DNA of 64,000 nt from Pseudomonas triclosanedens (GCF_026686735.1 NZ_CP113432.1:496001-560000), one strand, 5' to 3'. Counted from the stretch's first letter, positions 27,628 through 38,771 are shown. Notes: generated by a model not told the origin, from the sequence alone. Made by a program: numbers and translations.

Positions 27628-28629
27628 TCAGCCAGCCTTGGGCGCGAACGGGCGGGGGTGGATCACCGCGCGCTGCCGTTCCTCCTGGAGGAACTTCATG
27701 ATGATCGGCGCCACGCTTTCCGCACGGGTCACCAGGAACAGGTGGCCATCGTCGATTACGTGCAGCTCGGCGTTGGGAATGCGCCAGGCGAGCATGCGCA
27801 TGTTGATCAGCGGGATGATCGGGTCGTCGTCGCCGGCCAGTACCAGCGTCGGCTGGCGGATCTTGTGCAGCCAGTGGATGCTGGTCCAGCCCAGGCCCGC
27901 GAAGAGCTGCCAGTAGTAGCCCATCTTGCCGGACGAGCGCACCTTGCTGGCGAAGGCCATTGCCAGCTTCGGGTCGCGGCGGAAGGCGCCGCCATAGATA
28001 TCCGGGGCGATGTGCACGCCGTAGGACGGCTGGATGTAGCGGCGCGGGCTGGCCATGCGCCAGAGCACCCTGGGCTTGCCCGGCACCATGACGGCACCGG
28101 CGGCGGTGGCGGCGAGAATCAGTTTCTTGCAGCGCTCCGGGTAGTCGTGTGCGAACTGTTGCGCCAGCGCGCCGCCCCAGGATACGCCGATGGCGGTCAC
28201 TTGGCCGTAGTCCAGGTAGTCGAGCATGCGCGCGGCCAGCTTGGCCAGGCCGGGGAAGCGGTACGGCGTGCTGGGCGTGGACGAGCCGCCAACGCCGGGG
28301 ACATCGAAGGCGATGACCTCCAGGTCCGGGTCCAGCGCGGCGACGAAGGGGAATACCAGTTCGAGGTTGGCGCCGATGCCGTTGAAGATCAGCAGCGGCG
28401 TCATGTGCGCCTTGCCCGGCCGCACGGCGGTGCGGATGGTCTGGCCGTTCAGTTCGATGGTGCGGAACTCGAACGGCTGCGCCGCCGGCGCCTTGGCCGG
28501 CAGCACCTCCTCGCTGGCGCGCCTGGCCTTGGTGCGCCGCGGTGGGGCGACCACCTCGGCGGCCGGTACCGGTTGCGTGGAGGCGTCGTCCGCGACGGCG
28601 CCGGCTTGCGGGAGGGCTTCTGTTTTCAT
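27628..28629 (-). CDS. phaZ: PHA depolymerase PhaZ with an unusual N-terminal extension
   Basis: PhaZ is the intracellular alpha/beta-hydrolase that releases 3-hydroxyacids from stored medium-chain PHA. The catalytic serine is Ser150 in IGVSWGGALAQ, with aspartate in LAGDDDPIIPL and histidine in IDDGHLFLV. The known enzyme is about 285 residues, starting QPF-FRT. Here that point is residue 51, preceded by an Ala/Pro-rich, Arg/Lys-containing segment (1-50) with no alternative start codon. The ATG overlaps the phaC1 stop (ATGA), so the extension is likely translated by coupling. Its role, perhaps granule or phasin contact, is unknown. Confidence 0.95.
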   Translation of the reverse strand: MKTEALPQAGAVADDASTQPVPAAEVVAPPRRTKARRASEEVLPAKAPAAQPFEFRTIELNGQTIRTAVRPGKAHMTPLLIFNGIGANLELVFPFVAALDPDLEVIAFDVPGVGGSSTPSTPYRFPGLAKLAARMLDYLDYGQVTAIGVSWGGALAQQFAHDYPERCKKLILAATAAGAVMVPGKPRVLWRMASPRRYIQPSYGVHIAPDIYGGAFRRDPKLAMAFASKVRSSGKMGYYWQLFAGLGWTSIHWLHKIRQPTLVLAGDDDPIIPLINMRMLAWRIPNAELHVIDDGHLFLVTRAESVAPIIMKFLQEERQRAVIHPRPFAPKAG

Positions 28630-30305
28630 CGTTCGTGCACGTAGGTTCCGGGAGCGGTTTCAGCGGCCGGATGGGCCTTGTTGCCCAGGGCAGCAGGGGC
28701 TTTGCGAGTCTTGCCCGAGCGCTCGGCCAGCCAGTTCTGCCAGTGCAGCCACCACGAGTCGGCGTGCTTGCTGGCGTTCTCCTGCCAGGTTTTCGGATCG
28801 GCGGACAGCTCCGGTCCGGTCATGAAGCGTGCCTTGGGATTGCCCGGCGGGTTGAGGATGCTCTGGATGTGCCCGCTGTTGGACAGGATGAATTCACACT
28901 TGCCGCCCAGCAGGCGCGCGGAGCGGTAGCAGGCTTCCCAGGGGGTGATGTGGTCGGACAGACCGGCCACGCAATAGAAATCGCAGGTGACCTGCTTGAG
29001 GTCGATCGGCGTGCCGGACACTTCGAGCGCGCCCGGGCGGGTCAGCGGGTTGGTCTTGAACATCTCCACCAGTTCGCCGTGCAGTGCGGCGGGCAGGCGC
29101 GTGGTGTCGTTGTTCCAGAACAGGATGTCGAAGGCGGGCGGTTCGTTGCCCAGCAGGTAGTTGTTGACCCAGTAGTTCCAGATCAGGTCGTTGGGGCGCA
29201 TCCAGGCGAATACCTTGGCCATGTCCTTGCCTTCCAGTACGCCGGACTGGTACGAGCGGCGCTTGGCCGCTTCCAGGGTCTTCTCGTCAGCGAACAGTGC
29301 GACCTGGGTGTCCAGTTCGAAGTCCAGTACGCTGACCATCTGGGTGAAGGCGTTGACCTTCTTCTCGCCCAACGCGGCGTAATGCCCGAGCAGGGTGACG
29401 GTGGTAATGCCGCCGGAGCAGGCGCCGAGCATGTTCAGGTCCTTGCTGCCGGTGATGGCGAGGACCACGTCGATGGCTTCCTTGAGCGCCTCGATATAGG
29501 TAGTCAGGCCCCATTCGCGCTGGGCCTTGGTCGGGTTGCGCCAACTGACGATGAAGGTCTGTACCTGGTTGCGCAGGCAGAAGCGCGCCAGGCTCTTCTC
29601 CGGCGAAAGGTCGAAGACGTAGAACTTGTTGATCTGCGGCGGTACCACCAGCAGCGGGCGTTCGTGCACGCTTTCGGTGATCGGCTTGTACTGGATCAGC
29701 TCCAGCACGTCGTTGCGGAATACCACCGCGCCCTCGGTCAGGGCGAGGTTCTTGCCGACCTCGAAGGCATCCATGTTCACCTGGCTGGGCATGCCGCCGT
29801 TGTTCACCAGGTCCTTGGCCAGATGGGTGAGGCCGTCGAGCAGGCTCTTGCCGCCGGTCTCGAAGAAGCGTTTGATCGCCGCCGGGTTGGACAGCGTGTT
29901 GGTGGGCGCCATCGCCTCGGTCATCAGGTTGATGACGAACTGGCCGCGGCTGATGTCCTGGGCCGAGAGGTCGCTGTCGCCGATCCACGCGTGCAGCTCC
30001 TTGCGCCAGGCCAGGTAGGTCTGCAGGTAGCGGCGGTAGAGCGGATTCTGGCTCCAGGCCGGATCGTTGAAGCGGCGGTCGTCGTCGGACGGCTTGAGTT
30101 CAGACTTGCCGAGCAGGACGTTCTTCAGCTCCAGGCCGAATTGGGTCACGTGCTTGGCGCTGTGGAAGGGCTGCTTGATCGCTTGCAGCAGCACCATGCG
30201 GGCAGAAGTGAGCAGGTCCTTGCCACGAATGCCGATCACCGGGTTGAGGTTGAGCGTGTTTTCCGCGGCTTGCTGAGGCAGATCGTTATTGTTCTTCTGG
30301 GTCAT
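28626..30305 (-). CDS. phaC1: Class II medium-chain PHA synthase PhaC1
   Basis: PhaC1 is the main medium-chain PHA synthase, elongating polyester chains from (R)-3-hydroxyacyl-CoA made from beta-oxidation or via PhaG. The 559-residue product begins TQKNNNDLPQQAAENTLNLNPVIGIRGKD-like and contains the Cys box LGACSGGI and the DHITPWE and NSGHIQSILNPPG regions. The ATG at 30305 gives exactly the PAO1 length; the frame upstream is not conserved. GGAG is nine bases before the start. It heads phaC1-phaZ and is expected to be activated by PhaD. Confidence 0.97.
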   Translation of the reverse strand: MTQKNNNDLPQQAAENTLNLNPVIGIRGKDLLTSARMVLLQAIKQPFHSAKHVTQFGLELKNVLLGKSELKPSDDDRRFNDPAWSQNPLYRRYLQTYLAWRKELHAWIGDSDLSAQDISRGQFVINLMTEAMAPTNTLSNPAAIKRFFETGGKSLLDGLTHLAKDLVNNGGMPSQVNMDAFEVGKNLALTEGAVVFRNDVLELIQYKPITESVHERPLLVVPPQINKFYVFDLSPEKSLARFCLRNQVQTFIVSWRNPTKAQREWGLTTYIEALKEAIDVVLAITGSKDLNMLGACSGGITTVTLLGHYAALGEKKVNAFTQMVSVLDFELDTQVALFADEKTLEAAKRRSYQSGVLEGKDMAKVFAWMRPNDLIWNYWVNNYLLGNEPPAFDILFWNNDTTRLPAALHGELVEMFKTNPLTRPGALEVSGTPIDLKQVTCDFYCVAGLSDHITPWEACYRSARLLGGKCEFILSNSGHIQSILNPPGNPKARFMTGPELSADPKTWQENASKHADSWWLHWQNWLAERSGKTRKAPAALGNKAHPAAETAPGTYVHER

Positions 30306-30794
30306 CGGCGACGCTCCATTGTCCTGAGACGAATACTGGCGGGGCTCACCTGTCGTGACGAAGGCCAAGTACTGCTCGGGTTAGCGGAACGTGGAGAAAA
30401 CTCCACGCGGTTCATCACTTGGCGGCATCACTGGAAATCGGGAACCACAGTGCGCTGCACTGCCTTGGTTACCCGAGTTTCCACCACCGCGCAAGCTGGT
30501 GCAGCGTGGGCCTCTTGCCGAAAGTATGTCGACAAAGTTTAGAAAACGCGCCCTAGAGCGGGGGCATCTTCGTCAGGGCCACGCCGAAGCCAGTCTGCCC
30601 GGAGAATGTTGCAAATGGCGTGCCCTGGGGCGATTGCCCGACGAAGGTTGGTGCGTGGTCGGTGGGGGCGAAGGTGCTGGGAGGTTTCGCAGGATGGGTG
30701 GAGCGGAGCGATACCCATCGAAGAAGGCTCAGGCACCGCTGATGGGGATCGCTCCAGGCCACCCCACGAATGGCAATGTGCGGAGGCTGAAGCT
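30306..30794. other. Gene-free interval upstream of phaC1
   Basis: These 489 bases hold the phaC1 promoter region, a 7-bp hairpin with an AAAA loop (30390-30407), and a dispersed palindromic repeat (30696-30764). No open frame here resembles a gene, and I could not define a promoter with confidence. Confidence 0.6.
30696..30764. repeat. Dispersed imperfect palindrome, copy 1
   Basis: A 24-base arm (30696-30719, core AGCGGAGCGATACCCATC) is matched by an inverted arm at 30741-30764 with about 20 of 24 bases paired, around a 21-base centre. Its left arm recurs at 57866-57889 with 22 of 24 identical bases, so it is an interspersed repeat, REP- or MITE-like. Confidence 0.6.
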
Positions 30795-31166
30795 TCAGAG
30801 CATCAGTTTGACCACCGACTCCGACGGGTCGCGCGATTTCCCTGCCTTTTCCAGTTGCGCCAGGTAATCGGCCCACATCTCGTCTTGGCGGATGCACAGC
30901 TCGTAGAGGTAGTCCCAGGTGAACAGGCCGCTGTCGTGGCCGTCGTCGAAGGTCAGTTTAAGGGCGTACTGGCCGGCCGGTTCCAGGCCAGAGAGGCCGA
31001 CGTGCAGCTTGCCGACCTGCAGGACCGGATTGCCGTGGCCCTGCACTTCCGCCGAGGGGGAATGCACGCGGAGGAACTCGGCGGAGAGGTCGTAGGACTG
31101 CTCGCCGTAGGTCAGCGAAAGTTTCTTCGAGGCCTTGTGCAGCTTGATGGCGGAAGGAATGCGCAT
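30795..31166 (-). CDS. DUF971 family protein (GBBH-like N-terminal domain)
   Basis: A 123-residue protein made of one DUF971 domain, the fold found at the N terminus of gamma-butyrobetaine hydroxylases and in some iron-sulphur/Apd1-type proteins. Visible family features are the start IPSAIKLHKASKKLSLTYG, LSAEFLRVHSPSAEVQGHG and the hallmark FDDGHDSGLFTWDYLYEL, with a histidine that may bind metal. AGGAGCCGTCC precedes the ATG at 31166. It matches PA5055, which lies between phaC1 and hslVU in P. aeruginosa, so the neighbourhood is conserved. Function unknown. Confidence 0.85.
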   Translation of the reverse strand: MRIPSAIKLHKASKKLSLTYGEQSYDLSAEFLRVHSPSAEVQGHGNPVLQVGKLHVGLSGLEPAGQYALKLTFDDGHDSGLFTWDYLYELCIRQDEMWADYLAQLEKAGKSRDPSESVVKLML

Positions 31167-31206
31167 GGACGGCTCCTGATTCTTGCGTGCGGGCATTGTA
31201 GCCCGC

Positions 31207-31242
31207 TGCAAAATGCGACGGGGCGCCCAGAGGCGCCCCGTC
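31207..31242 (-). terminator. Intrinsic terminator after hslU
   Basis: A perfect 11-bp stem (31217-31227 with 31232-31242), CAGA loop and GCATTTTG on the minus-strand exit side lie 19 bases past the hslU stop. Confidence 0.82.
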
Positions 31243-31260
31243 ATCACGGTAGTTCGCCGG

Positions 31261-32601
31261 TTACAGGATATAGCGGGACAGGTCTTCGTCCTGCGCCAGC
31301 TCACCCAGGTGGCCGTTCACGTAGGTCGCGTCGATCACGATCGGCTTGTCGCTGTGCTCGCTGGCCAGGTCGGCGGCGTCGAACGACACCTCTTCCAGCA
31401 ACCGTTCGAGCAGGGTGTGCAGGCGGCGGGCACCGATGTTCTCGGTCTTCTCGTTGACCTGGAAGGCGATCTCCGCCAGGCGCTTGATGCCGTCGGCGGC
31501 GAACTCGATGTCCAGGCCCTCGGTCTTCAGCAGCGCGGTGTACTGCTCGGTCAGCGACGCATGCGGCTCGCTGAGGATGCGCTCGAAGTCACTCGGGCTC
31601 AGGGCTTTCAGTTCGACGCGGATTGGCAGGCGGCCCTGCAGCTCCGGCACCAGGTCGCTCGGCTTGGACAGGTGGAACGCGCCCGAGGCGATGAACAGGA
31701 TGTGGTCGGTCTTCACCATGCCCAGCTTGGTGTTCACGGTGCAGCCCTCGATCAGCGGCAGCAGGTCGCGCTGTACGCCTTCGCGGGAGACGTCGGCGCC
31801 GCCGGCGTTGGCGCGCTTGGCGATCTTGTCGATCTCGTCGATGAAGACGATGCCGTTCTGCTCCACCGCTTCCAGGGCGCGAGCCTTGAGGTCTTCTTCA
31901 TTGACCAGGCGCTGGGCTTCCTCGTCGCGGATCAGCTTCATGGCCTCGGCGACCTTCAGCTTGCGGCTCTTGCGCTTGCCCTTGCCCATGTTGGAGAAGA
32001 GGTTCTGCAACTGGCTGGTCATCTCTTCCATGCCGGGCGGGGCCATGATTTCCACACCCGAGGGAATGTCGGCCACCTCGATGTCGATTTCCTTGTCGTC
32101 CAGTTGGCCTTCGCGCAGGCGCTTGCGGAAGAGCTGGCGGGTGTTGGAATCCTCGCGCTGCGGTTCGTCACCGAAGCTGCCGGTACGGGCCGGCGGCAGA
32201 AGGGCGTCGAGGATGCGCTCTTCGGCGGCGTCTTCGGCGCGGTACTTCACCTTCTGCACTTCCTGCTCGCGGAGCATCTTGATCGCGGCATCGGCAAGGT
32301 CGCGGATGATCGACTCGACGTCGCGGCCGACATAGCCGACCTCGGTGAACTTGGTCGCCTCCACCTTGATGAACGGCGCGTTGGCCAGCTTGGCCAGGCG
32401 GCGGGCGATTTCGGTCTTGCCGACGCCGGTGGGGCCGATCATCAGGATGTTCTTGGGCGTCACTTCGGCGCGCAGCTCGGCCGGTAGTTGCATGCGCCGC
32501 CAGCGGTTGCGCAAGGCAATGGCTACGGCGCGCTTGGCGTCGTCCTGGCCGATGATGTGGCGATTGAGTTCGTGAACGATCTCGCGGGGAGTCATGGACA
32601 T
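31261..32601 (-). CDS. hslU: HslU ATPase subunit of the HslVU protease
   Basis: HslU is the AAA+ unfoldase that feeds misfolded and regulatory proteins into the HslV protease in the cytosol. The 446-residue protein has Walker A GPTGVGKT at 56-63, the pore motif GYVGRD near 91-96, Walker [13 protein letters not shown], and the C-terminal LSRYIL tail that docks into HslV. A long inserted I-domain lies between. It follows hslV by 29 bases on the same transcript, under the heat-shock promoter at 33213-33241. Confidence 0.98.
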   Translation of the reverse strand: MSMTPREIVHELNRHIIGQDDAKRAVAIALRNRWRRMQLPAELRAEVTPKNILMIGPTGVGKTEIARRLAKLANAPFIKVEATKFTEVGYVGRDVESIIRDLADAAIKMLREQEVQKVKYRAEDAAEERILDALLPPARTGSFGDEPQREDSNTRQLFRKRLREGQLDDKEIDIEVADIPSGVEIMAPPGMEEMTSQLQNLFSNMGKGKRKSRKLKVAEAMKLIRDEEAQRLVNEEDLKARALEAVEQNGIVFIDEIDKIAKRANAGGADVSREGVQRDLLPLIEGCTVNTKLGMVKTDHILFIASGAFHLSKPSDLVPELQGRLPIRVELKALSPSDFERILSEPHASLTEQYTALLKTEGLDIEFAADGIKRLAEIAFQVNEKTENIGARRLHTLLERLLEEVSFDAADLASEHSDKPIVIDATYVNGHLGELAQDEDLSRYIL

Positions 32602-32630
32602 TTGACGTAGTACTCCGGAGCGACAGCGCC

Positions 32631-33167
32631 TCAGACGGCGCTGTCGAGCTCCTCGATGGTCAGGTTCTGGTTGGTGAACACGCAGATCGAGCCGGCGATG
32701 TTCAGGGCGGTTTCGGCGATCTCGCGGGCGCTCATGTCGTCGGTGCCCTTCTGCAGCAGGGCCAGGGCCGCCGCCTGGGCGAAGCCGCCGCCGGAGCCCA
32801 TTGCGATCAGGCCGTGCTCGGGTTCGACCACGTCGCCATTGCCGGTGATGATCAGGGATGCGTCCTTGTTGGCCACGGCCAGCATGGCTTCCAGGCGGCT
32901 CAGGGAGCGGTCGGTACGCCAGTCCTTGGCCAGCTCGACGGCGGCGCGCACCAGGTGCCCCTGGTGTTTTTCCAGTTGTTGCTCGAAGCGTTCGAAGAGG
33001 GTGAAGGCATCGGCGGTGGCGCCGGCGAAGCCGGCCAGCACTTCACCGTGGTACAGGCGGCGGACTTTCTTCGCGTTGCCTTTCATCACGGTGTTGCCCA
33101 GGGAAACCTGGCCGTCGCCGCCCATGACGACTTTGCCGTTACGGCGGACAGATACGATGGTGGTCAA
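32631..33167 (-). CDS. hslV: HslV peptidase subunit of the HslVU protease
   Basis: HslV is the proteasome-like threonine protease of bacteria. The 178-residue protein begins [30 protein letters not shown]; Thr2 is the nucleophile after Met removal. The start codon is TTG, with GGAG eight bases upstream; the conserved N terminus leaves no alternative. First gene of hslV-hslU, just after the gene for a SPOR protein, and preceded by an excellent sigma-32 promoter. Confidence 0.98.
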   Translation of the reverse strand: MTTIVSVRRNGKVVMGGDGQVSLGNTVMKGNAKKVRRLYHGEVLAGFAGATADAFTLFERFEQQLEKHQGHLVRAAVELAKDWRTDRSLSRLEAMLAVANKDASLIITGNGDVVEPEHGLIAMGSGGGFAQAAALALLQKGTDDMSAREIAETALNIAGSICVFTNQNLTIEELDSAV

Positions 33168-33212
33168 GGGTCTTACTCCACACTGCGGGGCGATGTGCCC
33201 GAATGCAGAGTC

Positions 33213-33241
33213 AGATGGGGACTGGAAGGGCGGGGTTCAAG
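33213..33241 (-). promoter_or_regulatory. Sigma-32 heat-shock promoter of hslVU
   Basis: On the minus strand CTTGAA (33241-33236), a 15-base spacer and CCCCATCT (33220-33213) closely match the RpoH consensus. The expected transcript would start about 40 bases before the hslV TTG. Heat-shock control of HslVU is known in other bacteria, so position and function agree. Confidence 0.85.
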
Positions 33242-33310
33242 TCCCGCGCCGACCGGCGAACGCGCTTTTCACGCGCCGCCTGTCGGTGCAGGGCCTGATT
33301 CTTCTGCGGA

Positions 33311-34105
33311 TCAGCGGGTCTGGCGCTGCTGTAACAACAGGTTGCTGAAGCCGTTGCCGGCCAGTTGCTTCTGGGCGGCGGAGGCCTTGGCGCGGTCGCC
33401 ATAGGGGCCGACCATCACCCTGTACCAGGTTTCGTCGCGCACGGTGCCGGATTCCACGCGGGCGTTCTGCCCCATCATGATGATCTGCGCGCGCAGATGA
33501 TCGGCGTCGGACTGTTTGCGGAACGAGCCGGCCTGCAGGTAGTACTGGGTGGCGGCCACGGCCGGCGGCGGAGTGGGCTTGGCCGGCGTGGCCTGGCCCG
33601 TGGGTGCCTGCGGCAGCGTCTGCTTCTGCGCCATCGCCACCTGGTCGGTTGCGGCAGCCGGTTTGACTACCGCGGGCGGCGGCGGAGTCTGGCCGCTGAG
33701 AGCGGTCAGTGCGCGCTGGGTGTCGATCTTCGCGGCCTCTTCCGGAGTGGCTACCACGGTCGGCGGCTTCTGCGGCTGGGGCGGCGGCGGAACGGCATCC
33801 GGCGGCACCACGACTTCCGAGCCCGGAAGCAGGGTGTAGAAGTCGTACTTGGGCTTGACCGCCGTAGGAGCCGGCTGTTGCTGCACAGTACCCGAGGGCT
33901 TGCTGGAGCCTACGACGGTCTTGGGCGCCTCGGGCTTCTCGCGTTTCACATCGTTGCGACCCGGCTCCAGCTTCATCAGGAACATGATGAAGCCGCCGAT
34001 GGCCAGGCCGGCGACCAGCCAGACCCAGCCCGGGACCGAACTCTTCCTGGCCGGGGCCTGGTAGCGGCTGGCGCCGCGCTTGGGAGCGGGTTTCTTCTTC
34101 GCCAT
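33311..34105 (-). CDS. SPOR-domain inner-membrane protein (FtsN-like)
   Basis: A 264-residue bitopic protein: a basic cytoplasmic start (MAKKKPAPKRGASRY), one membrane helix (about 27-44), a long Pro/Ala/Gln-rich periplasmic linker and a C-terminal SPOR domain (TQYYLQAGSFRKQSDADHLRAQ...WYRVMVGPYGDRAKASAAQKQL, about 185-260). SPOR domains bind denuded glycan strands at the septum, so a cell-division role like that of FtsN is likely. It starts six bases after argS, and hslV follows downstream, the same order as PA5051-PA5053. Confidence 0.87.
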   Translation of the reverse strand: MAKKKPAPKRGASRYQAPARKSSVPGWVWLVAGLAIGGFIMFLMKLEPGRNDVKREKPEAPKTVVGSSKPSGTVQQQPAPTAVKPKYDFYTLLPGSEVVVPPDAVPPPPQPQKPPTVVATPEEAAKIDTQRALTALSGQTPPPPAVVKPAAATDQVAMAQKQTLPQAPTGQATPAKPTPPPAVAATQYYLQAGSFRKQSDADHLRAQIIMMGQNARVESGTVRDETWYRVMVGPYGDRAKASAAQKQLAGNGFSNLLLQQRQTR

Positions 34106-34111
34106 GAGTGC

Positions 34112-35938
<1,827 letters not shown>

Positions 35939-36100
35939 TTATCCGTGGCCGGGCATGGCTTGCCAACCGCGGAGCGCTCCTGACCAGTCTCGCCGCTGCG
36001 TCAAGCGCTGCGGCTGATGGAAGTCAATGTAGGACGGATGCGCAAGGGCGCGCGGGTTGATCAGGGGCGATCGCGTGGATTTGTCGGAGCAGCATGCACT

Positions 36101-38320
36101 TCAGAACAGGTCGATGGGGTCGACGTCCAGCGACCAGCGCACCTGGCGTCCGCCGGGCATGCCTTCGAGCACCTGCAGCCACGGCGTGAGCAGGCGATGC
36201 AGCGGAGCGCGGGCGCTGCTCATCAGCAGCAATTGTGCGCGGAAGCGTCCGGCGCGGCGCTCCATTGGCGCGGGCACCGGGCCCAGCAGGTCGACTTCAC
36301 AGCCGAGTTCAGCTTGCAGGCGCTCGGCTTCTGCGCAGGCTTCATCGAGGAAACCTTCGGCCTGTCCCGGCTTGTGGGCCTCGGCGCGTAGCAGCGCGAG
36401 GTGCGCGAAGGGTGGCAGCCCCGCGGAGCGGCGCTCTGTCAGGGCCTGTTCGGCAAAGGCGAAATAGCCCTGCTCGGTGAGCTGCACCAGCAGCGGGTGG
36501 TCGGCCAGGTGGGTCTGGATCAGCACCCGGCCGGGCTCGTCGGCGCGGCCCGCGCGCCCCGCGACCTGGACGATCTGCTGGGCCATGCGTTCGCTGGCGC
36601 GGAAGTCGGCGGAGAACAGCCCGCCGTCGGCATCGAGGATCGCCACCAGCGTCACCCGTGGGAAATGGTGCCCCTTGGCGAGCATCTGGGTGCCGACCAG
36701 GATGCACGGCTTGCCTTTGTTGATGGTGGCGAACAGGTCGCGCATGGCGTGCTTGCGCGAAGTGCTGTCGCGGTCGATACGCAGCACCGGATAGTCGGGG
36801 AAGATAATCCGCAGGCGCTCTTCGGCGCGCTCGGTGCCGGCTCCCACCGGGCGCAGGTCGACCGTGCCGCATTTCGGGCAGTTGCGCGGCGGCCGTTCGC
36901 GGTGGTCGCAGTGGTGGCAGCGCAGCTCGCCGCTGCCCTGGTGCACCGTCATCCGCGCATCGCAGCGCGGGCACTGGCTGATCCAGCCGCAGTCGTGGCA
37001 CAGCAGGGTCGGGGCGAAGCCGCGGCGGTTCAGGTAGACCAGAACTTGCTGGCCGGCGGCCAGGGTTTCCTTGATCGCACGCTGCAGTGGCATGGAAATA
37101 CCGGAGTCCAGCGGCAGGCTCTTCACATCCAGGCGCTGGAATTTCGGCTGGTGTGCGCCGCCGGCGCGCTGGGTCAGGCGAAGCAGGCCGTAACGGCCGT
37201 TCTGGGCGTTGTGCAGGCTTTCCAGCGCAGGCGTCGCCGAGCCGAGCAGGATCGGCACGCTTTCCAGGCGCGCGCGCACCATTGCCAGGTCGCGGGCGTG
37301 ATAGCGCAGTCCTTCCTGCTGTTTATAGGAAGCGTCGTGCTCCTCGTCGATGATGATCAGCCCCGGATTCTTCAGCGGGGTGAACAGCGCCGAGCGGGTG
37401 CCGATGACGATATCCGCCTCGCCATCGCGGGCCGCCAGCCAGGCGTCGAGCCGCTCGCGGTCGGTCAGCGCCGAGTGCAGCAGGGCGATGCGCGCATTGA
37501 AACGGCGTTCGAAGCGGCTCAGGGTCTGTGGGCCGAGGTTGATCTCCGGGATCAGCACCAGCGCTTGCTTGCCAGCCTCCAGCGCTTCGCGGATCAGTTG
37601 AAGGTAAACCTCGGTCTTGCCGCTGCCGGTGACGCCGGCCAGCAGGAAACTATGGAAGCCGCCGAAGCCTGCGCGCACCGCTTCGAAGGCTGCGCGCTGC
37701 TCCGCGTTCAGCGGCAGCTCCGCCTGCGCCAGCCAAGGACCGTGGTGCGGCGGCACGCTGTGGCGGCGGATCTCCAGTGTCACCAGCCCCTTCTCCTGCA
37801 GCAGGTCGAGGCTGTCCTTGTTGATCTCCAGTTGCGTCAGCAGTTCGTGAGCGACGCCGTGGGGATGTTGCTGCAGCACCTTCAGCGCCTGGCGTTGGCG
37901 TGGTGCGCGGGTCAGGCGCGGGTCGTCCTCGCGGGCGCCGGGCTCGGCATGCCAGAAGCGCTGCTGGCGCGCCTCGGCGGCTTCGCCCTGGCGCAGCAGA
38001 TTGGGCAGCGCCCAGGAAAAGGTGTCGCCCAGGCTGTGCTGGTAGTACTGCGCCGTCCAGCGGCAAAGTTCCAGCAGGTGCGCCGGCATCGGCGGCTCGC
38101 GGTCGAGCACGGCCAGAGCCGGGCGCAGCTTGTCCTCCGGGACTTCCGAGTGCTCGACCTTGTCGACCAGCACGCCGACGATCTCCCGGCGGCCGAACGG
38201 CACGCGCAGGCGCACGCCAGGCTGCAGGCGCGAGGCATCCAGCCCGCGGGGGGGCAGGTAGTCGAACAGGCGGCGCAGCGGCGATGGCAGGGCGACACGC
38301 AGGATGATTGGCGACGGCAC
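36101..38320 (-). CDS. priA: Primosomal helicase PriA
   Basis: PriA recognises stalled replication forks and D-loops and reloads the DnaB helicase. The 739-residue length from the GTG at 38320 equals PAO1 PriA; upstream codons are not conserved. Present are the N-terminal 3'-DNA-binding domain (LRVALPSPLRRLFDY), Walker A GVTGSGKTEVY, the DEEH box IIIDEEHDASYKQQ, and eight zinc-binding cysteines in CHDCGWISQCPRC and CHHCDHRERPPRNCPKC, followed by helicase motifs GTERAEERL and QVAGRAGRADEPG. Divergent from rpmE. Confidence 0.97.
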   Translation of the reverse strand: MPSPIILRVALPSPLRRLFDYLPPRGLDASRLQPGVRLRVPFGRREIVGVLVDKVEHSEVPEDKLRPALAVLDREPPMPAHLLELCRWTAQYYQHSLGDTFSWALPNLLRQGEAAEARQQRFWHAEPGAREDDPRLTRAPRQRQALKVLQQHPHGVAHELLTQLEINKDSLDLLQEKGLVTLEIRRHSVPPHHGPWLAQAELPLNAEQRAAFEAVRAGFGGFHSFLLAGVTGSGKTEVYLQLIREALEAGKQALVLIPEINLGPQTLSRFERRFNARIALLHSALTDRERLDAWLAARDGEADIVIGTRSALFTPLKNPGLIIIDEEHDASYKQQEGLRYHARDLAMVRARLESVPILLGSATPALESLHNAQNGRYGLLRLTQRAGGAHQPKFQRLDVKSLPLDSGISMPLQRAIKETLAAGQQVLVYLNRRGFAPTLLCHDCGWISQCPRCDARMTVHQGSGELRCHHCDHRERPPRNCPKCGTVDLRPVGAGTERAEERLRIIFPDYPVLRIDRDSTSRKHAMRDLFATINKGKPCILVGTQMLAKGHHFPRVTLVAILDADGGLFSADFRASERMAQQIVQVAGRAGRADEPGRVLIQTHLADHPLLVQLTEQGYFAFAEQALTERRSAGLPPFAHLALLRAEAHKPGQAEGFLDEACAEAERLQAELGCEVDLLGPVPAPMERRAGRFRAQLLLMSSARAPLHRLLTPWLQVLEGMPGGRQVRWSLDVDPIDLF

Positions 38321-38387
38321 GCGACGGATTCCGGGGCGGCGGGGATCGGGGATCTTAGCACCCGGCGACGATCGGTCGAGGCTTGAC

Positions 38388-38415
38388 TTGCGTGGAAAGA
38401 CATCTCTGGTATGAT
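38388..38415 (+). promoter_or_regulatory. Extended -10 promoter of rpmE
   Basis: TATGAT (38410-38415) is preceded by TGG, an extended -10 element, with TTGCGT (38388-38393) 16 bases upstream; TTGACT at 38383 overlaps but would give a 21-base spacer. The leader to the rpmE start is about 110 bases. Confidence 0.6.
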
Positions 38416-38531
38416 CCACGCCCTTAATTTGCGTGCGGTGCCCGGTAAAGATCCCGCCTGCGGTCCTCGATGGCCGTGGCTCGGCTTCTGCCAGAGACTG
38501 GGTGGCGGCACACCAACCAGAGGAAGACATC

Positions 38532-38747
38532 ATGAAACCGGAAATCCATCCCGCTTACGAAGAAATCGAAGCTACCTGCAGCTGTGGCAACGTGATCAAG
38601 ACCCGTTCCACCCTGTGCAAGGGCATCCACCTGGACGTCTGCTCCGAGTGCCACCCCTTCTACACCGGTAAGCAGAAAGTCGTCGACACCGGCGGCCGTA
38701 TCGATCGCTTCAACCAGCGTTTCGCCATGTTCGGTGGCAAGAAGTAA
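38532..38747 (+). CDS. rpmE: 50S ribosomal protein L31, zinc-binding form
   Basis: L31 bridges the large subunit and the small-subunit head. The 71-residue protein is the C+ (zinc) type: Cys16-x-Cys18 and Cys37-x2-Cys40 (CSC...CSEC). Such copies are normally used in zinc-replete cells. GAGGAAGAC precedes the ATG. A terminator-like hairpin for this transcript lies inside the beginning of the next gene. Confidence 0.97.
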   Translation: MKPEIHPAYEEIEATCSCGNVIKTRSTLCKGIHLDVCSECHPFYTGKQKVVDTGGRIDRFNQRFAMFGGKK

Positions 38748-38771
38748 GATCGATTTCCGGGAAAGGCCCTC

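Noticed and set aside
28542..30542. 666-codon plus-strand frame opposite phaC1
   Set aside because: Shadow of phaC1; no conservation expected and no ribosome-binding site.
30391..30560. Possible sigma-54 promoter before phaC1
   Set aside because: The only candidate (CTGCAC...TTGC) has TG in place of GG and a 9-base rather than 10-base gap between the two key dinucleotides.
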